DNA of 5,035 nucleotides from JBBSUX01 sp038234045 (GTDB lineage: Bacteria > Pseudomonadota > Gammaproteobacteria > Burkholderiales > Burkholderiaceae_C). Position 1 is the stretch's first letter, and every line of letters begins with the position of its first letter. The stretch covers positions 1 through 5,035 of the forward strand of contig JBBSUX010000241.1 of the NCBI GenBank assembly GCA_038234045.1. Reading direction: 5' to 3'. Shown here piece by piece: positions 1 through 5,035 of the stretch. A program made the position numbers and the translations under genes. Below the pieces are notes generated by a model. It was not told where the DNA came from. It worked only from the letters and a program-made list of their open reading frames with translations, and did no database searches.

Positions 1-881
1 AAGCAGTCGACGCGCTGGTGCATGACGCCAGCGGCTGCTATGTAGATGGCACCTTCGGGCGCGGTGGTCATTCGCGGCTGATCCTGTCCCGGCTGGCGCC
101 CGCCGGTCGGCTCGTGGCTTTCGACAAGGACCCCGATGCCGTCGCGGCGGCTGCCGATTGCTGCAGCGACGCGCGGTTCTCTATCCGCCACGAGGGCTTC
201 GCTCACATGGGGGAGCTGGAGCCTCGCAGTGCTGCTGGCATCCTGCTGGACCTTGGTGTCAGCTCCCCCCAGATCGACAACCCCGTACGGGGTTTTTCTT
301 TTCGTTTCGACGGCCCGCTCGACATGCGCATGGATCCCACGCGCGGTGAAAGCGTTGCCGAATGGCTGGCTAACGCAGAAGCGGTGCAGATCGCGGAGGT
401 GATACGTGACTACGGCGAAGAACGGTTTGCTGGCCCCATTGCAAAGGCGATTGTTGCTCGCCGACAGGAGCGGGGCCCGCTTACAGGCACCGCCGAGCTG
501 GCCGAACTCGTGGCTGGCACGGTCAAAACCCGCGAGCCGGGCCAGAACCCTGCAACGCGCACATTTCAGGCTTTTCGGATTTTCATCAATGCCGAGCTTG
601 AAGAACTGCAACAAGCGCTAGATGCGTCGCTCGGTGTTCTGGGCGCGGGCGGGAGACTGGTGGTGATCAGCTTCCATTCGCTTGAAGACCGCATCGTGAA
701 AACCTTCATGAACCGCCATGCAAAGGAGGTCTACGACAGGCGCGCGCCTTTTGCGCCACCGGCACCCATGCGGCTGGCGCATTTGCACCGCAGTCGCGCG
801 CGGGAGGCCGAAGTAGCGGCCAATCCGCGCGCGCGCAGCGCCATCATGCGCGTGGCCGAGCGCACCGAGGTGGCGGCATGA
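1..881 (+). CDS. rsmH: 16S rRNA (cytosine(1402)-N(4))-methyltransferase RsmH, 5'-truncated by the window edge
   Basis: RsmH (MraW) uses S-adenosylmethionine to N4-methylate C1402 in the 16S rRNA decoding centre, in the cytoplasm. The frame is open from base 3 and encodes AVDAL before the GTG at 18. This matches the end of the family's N-terminal 'HTTVLLxEAVxxL' segment, so the GTG at 18 is an internal Val codon and the true start lies upstream; roughly 15-20 residues are missing. Counting from base 18, visible family motifs are VDGTFGRGGHS (9-19, SAM-binding loop), DKDPDA (36-41), GILLDLGVSSPQ (74-85), RGFSF then DGPLDMRMDPT (91-108), ATRTFQAFRI (179-188), ISFHSLEDRIVK (217-228) and the C-terminal NPRARSAIMRVAERT (269-283). 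The stop overlaps the ftsL start by 4 bases (ATGA). Upstream, mraZ would be the expected neighbour but is not visible. Identity is secure; only the start is unknown. Confidence 0.97.
   Translation, partial: AVDALVHDASGCYVDGTFGRGGHSRLILSRLAPAGRLVAFDKDPDAVAAAADCCSDARFSIRHEGFAHMGELEPRSAAGILLDLGVSSPQIDNPVRGFSFRFDGPLDMRMDPTRGESVAEWLANAEAVQIAEVIRDYGEERFAGPIAKAIVARRQERGPLTGTAELAELVAGTVKTREPGQNPATRTFQAFRIFINAELEELQQALDASLGVLGAGGRLVVISFHSLEDRIVKTFMNRHAKEVYDRRAPFAPPAPMRLAHLHRSRAREAEVAANPRARSAIMRVAERTEVAA
279..302 (+). other. Terminator-like palindrome and T-tract inside rsmH
   Basis: Bases 279-294 read AACCCCGTACGGGGTT, a perfect 16-base palindrome. As RNA it could fold into a 6-bp stem (four G-C pairs) with a GUAC loop. 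It runs straight into TTTTTCTTTT (293-302), the pattern of a Rho-independent terminator on the plus strand. It lies within codons for NPVRGFSF, part of the conserved RsmH core, so protein constraint may explain much of it. The stem is short and partly uses the T-tract. Function is uncertain; the structure itself is plain in the sequence. Confidence 0.4.
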
Positions 882-1306
882 CACGCTTGTTGGTCGTCTT
901 GCTAGTGGCGGTCATGGCCAGCGCCTTGTATCTGGTGCATGTGCAATATGATTCGCGCCGTCTTTTCACCGAGATGGAGGTCGCCAGGAACGAAGCGCGT
1001 CGGCTCGACGTCGAGCGTGGGCGCTTGCAGGTGGAAAAGCGCGCGCAGGCAACGCCTTTGCGGGTGGAAAAACTGGCGCAGGAAAAGCTCGATATGCGTG
1101 CCGCCACCCCGGCGATCACGCAATATGTGCGTGATCCCGCCTATGCCGCTACGGCTACTGCCACTGCTGCGCCGGCAGGCACCACCGGTGGCGCCCCCGA
1201 TGCGGCAGTTCCGGTCAAGCCGGCTCCGCCAGCGGGAGCACTCGGTCCGTCGCCCGCATTGATGCCACAGAACAGTCTGCGTGCCCCCGCAGGAGATACG
1301 CCGTGA
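878..1306 (+). CDS. ftsL: Cell division protein FtsL
   Basis: FtsL is a bitopic inner-membrane divisome protein. With FtsB and FtsQ it recruits and activates the FtsW-FtsI septal peptidoglycan synthase. The 142-residue product has only about three cytoplasmic residues (MTR), then a hydrophobic membrane segment (about 4-20). A charged, Leu/Val-spaced coiled coil follows (about 26-72), ending in RVEKLAQEKLDM (62-73), which resembles the E. coli FtsL region RVERIATEKLQM. From about residue 86 to the end it is Ala/Pro/Thr/Gly-rich and probably disordered. The ATG at 878 overlaps the rsmH stop, and a GAGG at 867-870 sits seven bases upstream as a plausible ribosome binding site. The stop overlaps the ftsI start. 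E. coli FtsL is 121 residues with a much longer cytoplasmic part. Sequence conservation is weak in this family, so the call leans on topology, the C-terminal motif and the position between rsmH and ftsI. Confidence 0.93.
   Translation: MTRLLVVLLVAVMASALYLVHVQYDSRRLFTEMEVARNEARRLDVERGRLQVEKRAQATPLRVEKLAQEKLDMRAATPAITQYVRDPAYAATATATAAPAGTTGGAPDAAVPVKPAPPAGALGPSPALMPQNSLRAPAGDTP
1291..1296 (+). promoter_or_regulatory. Ribosome binding site supporting the GTG start of ftsI
   Basis: AGGAGA lies within the last codons of ftsL and is six bases from the GTG at 1303. It is the clearest Shine-Dalgarno match in the window. It decides for the GTG start, which shares GTGA with the ftsL stop and indicates translational coupling. 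Confidence 0.75.
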
Positions 1307-3048
1307 GCCGCAGCGTTCTCTACACCTCGAGCCCGCTGCTCGCAGCGAAGACACCGCTCTGGCGCAGCCGCTTCATCGTGGGCGCGGTAGCACTCGGCTT
1401 TGTCGCACTCGCTGCGCGCGCGCTGTATGTGCAGGTGATCGACAACGCATTCTTCCAGCGGCAAGGCGAAGTGCGCTTTGCCCGCACGCTCGAACTGCCC
1501 GCCAACCGCGGCCGCATCCTCGACCGCAACGGTTTTCTTCTGGCATCCAGCGTGGTCGCGCCCAGCATCTGGGCTATCCCTGAAGATGTCGAGCGCGACG
1601 ACCCGGCGGTCAAGGCCAAGCTCGCAAAGCTTGCCGGCTTGCTGGGCATGAAGATCGCCACGCTTGATAAAAAGCTGAGCGACGAAGATAGATCCTTTGT
1701 CTGGATCGACCGTCAGGTTGATGAGCCTATCGCGCGCCAGATTGCCGCCCTGGATATCAAGGGGATCTACCAGCGCAAGGAATACAAGCGCGAATATCCC
1801 GAAGGCGAGGCTGCGGCGCACATCGTCGGCTTCACCAACGTCGAAGACAAGGGACAGGAAGGCATCGAACTGTCGTTTGACAAGGACCTGAGCGGCAAAG
1901 CCGGATCGCGCCGCGTCATCAAGGATCGGTTGGGCCGCATCGTCGAGAGCGTGGGTGAAACCGTGCCACCGATCGACGGCAAGGACATTCAGCTTTCCAT
2001 CGACAGCAAGGTGCAGTTCTTCGCTTATCAGAAGCTGCGCGACGCAGTGGTGAAGAACAAGGCCAAGGCGGGCAGTGTGGTGGTGCTGGACTCCCACACC
2101 GGCGAAATTCTGGCTTTGGCCAACTACCCGAGCTACGACCCCAACAGTCGCAAGGATCTGACCGGCGAGCAGCTGCGCAACCGCGCATTGACCGACACCT
2201 TCGAGCCCGGCTCCACCATGAAGCCGATCACTATCGCAACCGCGCTGGAGCTTGGCCGGGTCAAGCCCACCACAATGATAGACACCTCGCCCGGGACTTA
2301 CACGGTGACCGGCTCCACAATCCACGACACGCACAACTACGGCGTGCTGACAGTGGAGGGCGTGATCCAGAAATCAAGCAACGTGGGCGCCACCAAGATT
2401 TCGGAAAAGCTCTCCGCACAGGAGATGTGGAACAGCTTTACAGCGCTCGGCTTCGGCCAGAAGCCGCAGATCCATTTTCCCGGCGCCGTCACTGGCCGGG
2501 TGCGCGCCTGGAAGACGTGGAGGCCGATCGAGAAGGCCACCATGTCTTACGGCTACGGGCTGTCGGCCTCTCTGTTTCAGATGGCCCGGTCATACACCGC
2601 GTTCGCCAACGACGGTGAGGTGATTCCCTCCACCATCCTGAAAAGCCCCCAGCAAGCGGTCGGCACGCGCGTCTTCTCGGCCGCCAACGCAGTGGAGATC
2701 CGGCACATGTTGCAAATGGCGGCCGCTCCCGGTGGCACCGCGCAAGAAGCACAAACGGTGGGCTACTCGGTCGGCGGTAAAACAGGCACGGCACGTAAGC
2801 AGGATGGCAAGGGGTATTCGCTGCGCAAATACCGGGCGTGGTTTACCGGAATCGCGCCGATCGACCATCCCCGCATCATCGTGGCCGTGATGGTGGATGA
2901 GCCCTCTGCCGGCACCTACTACGGCGGCACGGTCGCCGCGCCGGTATTCAGCGAAGTAGTGCAGCAAACCCTGCGCATGATGGGTGTGCAACCGGACCTG
3001 AGCGTGCAGCCGCAGATCGTCTCCAAAGACGTGGAGGAGTCGTTCTGA
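1303..3048 (+). CDS. ftsI: Peptidoglycan D,D-transpeptidase FtsI (penicillin-binding protein 3)
   Basis: This is the septum-specific class B penicillin-binding protein. It cross-links stem peptides of new peptidoglycan in the periplasm, paired with the glycosyltransferase FtsW, and is a target of beta-lactams. The 581 residues compare with 588 in E. coli. A short cytoplasmic tail precedes a single membrane segment (about 24-43). The dimerisation (pedestal) domain begins with RGRILDRNG (69-77) and includes the class B stretch around GIYQRKEYKREYPEG and HIVGFTNVEDKGQEGIE. The transpeptidase domain (about 255-565) carries all three active-site motifs: S304-T-M-K307 (acylated serine S304), S358-S-N360 and K493-T-G-T496, with spacing nearly identical to E. 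coli PBP3 (S307, S359, K494). The GTG start is supported by an AGGAGA site and the 4-base overlap with ftsL. Its stop shares one base with the murE start. No PASTA domain or glycosyltransferase domain is present. Nothing looks broken, so it should be active. Confidence 0.98.
   Translation: MSRSVLYTSSPLLAAKTPLWRSRFIVGAVALGFVALAARALYVQVIDNAFFQRQGEVRFARTLELPANRGRILDRNGFLLASSVVAPSIWAIPEDVERDDPAVKAKLAKLAGLLGMKIATLDKKLSDEDRSFVWIDRQVDEPIARQIAALDIKGIYQRKEYKREYPEGEAAAHIVGFTNVEDKGQEGIELSFDKDLSGKAGSRRVIKDRLGRIVESVGETVPPIDGKDIQLSIDSKVQFFAYQKLRDAVVKNKAKAGSVVVLDSHTGEILALANYPSYDPNSRKDLTGEQLRNRALTDTFEPGSTMKPITIATALELGRVKPTTMIDTSPGTYTVTGSTIHDTHNYGVLTVEGVIQKSSNVGATKISEKLSAQEMWNSFTALGFGQKPQIHFPGAVTGRVRAWKTWRPIEKATMSYGYGLSASLFQMARSYTAFANDGEVIPSTILKSPQQAVGTRVFSAANAVEIRHMLQMAAAPGGTAQEAQTVGYSVGGKTGTARKQDGKGYSLRKYRAWFTGIAPIDHPRIIVAVMVDEPSAGTYYGGTVAAPVFSEVVQQTLRMMGVQPDLSVQPQIVSKDVEESF
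3033..3038 (+). promoter_or_regulatory. Ribosome binding site for murE
   Basis: GGAGGA within the penultimate codons of ftsI stands nine bases before the ATG at 3048. It supports that ATG, which overlaps the ftsI stop by one base (TGATG), as the murE start. Confidence 0.7.
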
Positions 3049-4670
3049 TGACGACGCACGTGTCCCTCCGCATTTTTGCGACAGCCGCTGAAGCACTGGC
3101 CTGGCTGAAGGAGCAGCGTGTCACCGGCGCCCTGCGTACCGACAGCCGCCTGGTGGAGCCGGGTGACGCCTTCATCGCATGGCCGGGCGCCGCCGCCGAC
3201 GGTCGCGCGCATGTGGGCCACGCGTTTGTACGAGGCGCGGCGGCTTGCCTGGTTGAGGCGGAAGGTGCGGATGCATTTGATTTCGGTCGGCCTGACGCCG
3301 CACCGGTCGCAGTGGCGGCGTGCCGCGATCTGAAGGCATTGACCGGCCCCTTGGCATCGGCCTGGTTTGGCGAGCCATCGCAGTCGATCGATGTTCTGGC
3401 GGTGACCGGCACCAATGGCAAAACCAGCACCGCATGGTGGTTGGCATTGGCGCTCTCCAAAACAGAGCTACATGCGCATGCCGGTGTTGCGGTAGTAGGC
3501 ACTTTGGGTATGGGAATTGCCCCCGACCTGGTGGCAGGCGCTCTCACCACTCCCGATCCGGTCACCTTGCAATCCGCGCTGGCGCGATTCGTCCAGCAAG
3601 GCGTGAACGCTTGTGCAGTCGAGGCCTCCTCGATCGGCCTGGCCGAGCAGCGTCTTGCCGGCACGCGCATTCGCGTCGCGCTTTTCACCAACTTCACGCA
3701 GGACCATCTGGACTATCACGGTGACATGCAGGCCTATTGGCAGGCCAAGGCGGCGCTATTCGACTGGCCCGGTCTGGAAGCAGCGGTGGTCAATCTCGAC
3801 GATCCAGCCGGTGCGCGACTGGCTGCAGCGCTAGCCGAGAAGCCGCTCGATCTCTGGACCTATTCGATCGAACCGCGTGAGCAAGCCGACACATTGCACG
3901 TAGCAGGAGCCGCGCCAGCTGTGCGATCTACTGCTCGCATTGTCGCTAGCAACATTCACTACGGCAGCGCGGGTCTGGAATGTACGGTGACCGAAGGCGC
4001 ACTCAGCGCGACGCTCGTCACGTCGGCCATCGGTGAATACAACATCGCCAATCTTCTGGGTGTCGTCGGTGCGCTTCGTGCCCGGGGTGTTCCGTTCGCA
4101 GAAGCCGTGGCCGCCTGCACCCGATTGGCACCGGTGCCCGGGCGCATGGAATGTCTGGGCAGCATTGACGAGCCACTGATCGCTGTTGATTACGCGCACA
4201 CCCCGGACGCGCTGGAAAAGGCGCTCAGGGCGCTTTCACCTTTGGCGCTCGAACGTGGCGGCTCCCTCGTTTGCATTTTCGGTTGCGGTGGCGCACGCGA
4301 TGCGGGCAAGCGGCCCCTGATGGGGTCGGTGGCGGCAACCTATGCCGACGAAGTCTGGATCACCAGTGACAACCCGCGCGACGAGCCACCTTTGGCCATC
4401 ATCGAGCAGATCGCGCAGGGTCTGGAGCGCGGCCAGCTTGCGCGCATCGAGCCTGACCGTGCCGAGGCCATCCGTGCAGCGATCGGTGCCGCTGGCGCTC
4501 GGGATGTGGTGCTGATCGCTGGCAAGGGGCATGAAACGACCCAGGAAATTGCCGGAAAACGCTCACCGTTTTCCGATAGCGCGCATGCAGCCTGCGCGCT
4601 GGCACGTCGCTTGGCATTCGCTTCTCCTGACCGCTCGGTTTCCGGCGCTCAAGCGTCAGGCGCTCCATGA
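3048..4670 (+). CDS. murE: UDP-N-acetylmuramoyl-L-alanyl-D-glutamate--2,6-diaminopimelate ligase MurE
   Basis: MurE is the cytoplasmic ATP-dependent ligase adding the third residue, here probably meso-diaminopimelate, to UDP-MurNAc-L-Ala-D-Glu. The 540 residues (495 in E. coli) show the three-domain Mur ligase plan. The N-terminal UDP-binding domain contains TDSRLVEPGD. The central ATPase domain has GTNGKTS (121-127, P-loop lysine K125), TTPD (167-170), EASSIGL (192-198) with R202, FTNFTQDHLDYHGD, and K234 in YWQAK, equivalent to the carbamylated lysine K224 of E. coli. The C-terminal domain has PGRME (364-368), VDYAHTPDAL (from 380), FGCGGARDAGKR (411-422), the substrate-selecting D441-N-P-R444 and GKGHE (492-496). 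DNPR is the established signature for diaminopimelate rather than lysine. The extra length includes an Ala/Ser-rich C-terminal tail after the last conserved block. It overlaps ftsI by one base and murF by four. Not fused to murF, as happens in some bacteria. Confidence 0.97.
   Translation: MTTHVSLRIFATAAEALAWLKEQRVTGALRTDSRLVEPGDAFIAWPGAAADGRAHVGHAFVRGAAACLVEAEGADAFDFGRPDAAPVAVAACRDLKALTGPLASAWFGEPSQSIDVLAVTGTNGKTSTAWWLALALSKTELHAHAGVAVVGTLGMGIAPDLVAGALTTPDPVTLQSALARFVQQGVNACAVEASSIGLAEQRLAGTRIRVALFTNFTQDHLDYHGDMQAYWQAKAALFDWPGLEAAVVNLDDPAGARLAAALAEKPLDLWTYSIEPREQADTLHVAGAAPAVRSTARIVASNIHYGSAGLECTVTEGALSATLVTSAIGEYNIANLLGVVGALRARGVPFAEAVAACTRLAPVPGRMECLGSIDEPLIAVDYAHTPDALEKALRALSPLALERGGSLVCIFGCGGARDAGKRPLMGSVAATYADEVWITSDNPRDEPPLAIIEQIAQGLERGQLARIEPDRAEAIRAAIGAAGARDVVLIAGKGHETTQEIAGKRSPFSDSAHAACALARRLAFASPDRSVSGAQASGAP
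4553..4575. repeat. Perfect 9-bp inverted repeat inside the murE 3' region
   Basis: CGGAAAACG (4553-4561) and its exact reverse complement CGTTTTCCG (4567-4575) flank the five-base spacer CTCAC. The arms encode parts of GKRSPFSD near the MurE C-terminus. It is not followed by a T-run on the plus strand, so it does not resemble an intrinsic terminator. It may be chance or an RNA hairpin about 90 bases ahead of the murF start. Confidence 0.5.
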
Positions 4671-5035
4671 GCCACAGTTCTGATCGCGACGCTGTGCAGC
4701 CGAAACTGTTGATGACCTTGGGCGATGCACTCGCGCTGATTCCCGGCGGCCGATTGGTCGGTGACCCCGCGCTAACGGTGGCGCGCGTGCACAGCGACAC
4801 CCGCACTCTGCTTCCCGGCGATCTCTTCGTGGCGCTGCGCGGCGAGCGATTCGACGCCAATGATTTCCTCGCCCAGGCCCGGAAAAGTGGCGCCGTTGCG
4901 ACGATCGCGCATGGCGGGCTGCAGGCGGAAGGCCTTCAGGGCATCGAGGTGGCAGACACCCATGCTGCGCTGGTCGCGCTCTCCGCCGGTTGGCGCTTGA
5001 AGTTCGGACTACCGCTGATCGCTGTCACCGGCAGC
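4667..5035 (+). CDS. murF: UDP-N-acetylmuramoyl-tripeptide--D-alanyl-D-alanine ligase MurF, 3'-truncated by the window edge
   Basis: MurF ligates D-Ala-D-Ala to UDP-MurNAc-tripeptide, completing the pentapeptide precursor in the cytoplasm. Only the first 123 codons are present (E. coli MurF is 452 residues). I translated them directly because no stop occurs before the edge. The N-terminal UDP-substrate domain shows MTLGDALALIPGGRLVGD (16-33), SDTRTLLPGDLFVALRGERFDANDF (43-67) and a conserved-looking LIAVTGS at 117-123. The next codons would be expected to complete the GT/SNGKTT P-loop. The ATG at 4667 overlaps the murE stop (ATGA), as at other junctions in the cluster, with only a weak CAGG six bases upstream. 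A second in-frame ATG at 4712 (M16) fits where the conserved family sequence begins but also lacks a clear ribosome binding site. Identity is secure from the motifs and from its place after murE; the exact start is less so. Confidence 0.94.
   Translation, partial: MSHSSDRDAVQPKLLMTLGDALALIPGGRLVGDPALTVARVHSDTRTLLPGDLFVALRGERFDANDFLAQARKSGAVATIAHGGLQAEGLQGIEVADTHAALVALSAGWRLKFGLPLIAVTGS

Noticed and set aside
18..20. GTG at 18 as the rsmH start
   Set aside because: The frame stays open to the left edge and encodes AVDAL, matching the conserved RsmH N-terminal segment, so this GTG is an internal valine codon.
1148..1175. GCTAC/GCTACT/GCCACT-like low-complexity run in ftsL
   Set aside because: It is an imperfect codon-level repeat encoding Ala-Thr in the disordered FtsL tail, not a true tandem array or mobile element trace.
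1141..2334. 397-codon open frame on the minus strand opposite ftsL and ftsI
   Set aside because: It lies antisense to ftsI with its confirmed catalytic motifs, its product shows no recognisable domain, and long antisense frames are common opposite GC-rich genes with biased third positions.
2948..3697. 249-codon minus-strand open frame spanning the ftsI-murE junction
   Set aside because: The product is Ala/Arg/Pro/Ser-rich without a recognisable fold, and it is fully antisense to conserved FtsI and MurE sequence; treated as a shadow frame.
4644..4665. Direct repeat GGCGCTC at 4644-4650 and 4659-4665 at the murE end
   Set aside because: Seven bases only, encoding the repeated Ser-Gly-Ala of a low-complexity tail; chance is the simplest explanation.
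4399..4860. 153-codon minus-strand open frame across the murE-murF junction
   Set aside because: The product is Arg/Ser/Pro-rich with no recognisable motif and lies opposite the conserved MurE C-terminus and MurF N-terminus.

Overview
The window is a gap-free, plus-strand stretch of the division and cell wall (dcw) cluster of a high-GC bacterium. The order is rsmH (mraW, 5' end missing) - ftsL - ftsI (PBP3) - murE - murF (3' end missing). The gene order, the strong GC preference at third codon positions, the almost absent cytoplasmic N-terminus of FtsL and the style of the FtsI N-terminus all suggest a betaproteobacterium of the order Burkholderiales. A Comamonadaceae-like relative is my best guess. 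This placement rests on remembered protein character, not on a search. Layout: 1-881 is the 16S rRNA m4C1402 methyltransferase RsmH, already in frame at the left edge. 878-1306 is FtsL, a one-pass divisome protein with a coiled coil and a long Ala/Pro-rich tail. 1303-3048 is FtsI, the septal class B transpeptidase, complete with all three catalytic motifs. 3048-4670 is MurE, the UDP-MurNAc-tripeptide synthetase, complete and carrying the DNPR motif typical of meso-diaminopimelate-adding enzymes. 4667-5035 is the first 123 codons of MurF, and the window ends inside its ATP-binding loop. Every junction overlaps by 1 or 4 bases (ATGA, GTGA, TGATG, ATGA). There is no intergenic DNA, no room for a conventional promoter or terminator between genes, and the arrangement suggests one transcript with translational coupling. 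How the genes work together: MurE and MurF add the third residue and the D-Ala-D-Ala dipeptide to the cytoplasmic peptidoglycan precursor. FtsI cross-links the finished strands at the septum. FtsL, with FtsB and FtsQ encoded elsewhere, helps recruit and activate FtsW-FtsI. RsmH tunes ribosomal decoding and is a standard member at the head of this cluster. I found no mobile element, CRISPR array, RNA gene or undescribed system. The main non-coding curiosities are a terminator-like palindrome plus T-tract inside rsmH and a perfect 9-bp hairpin inside murE.
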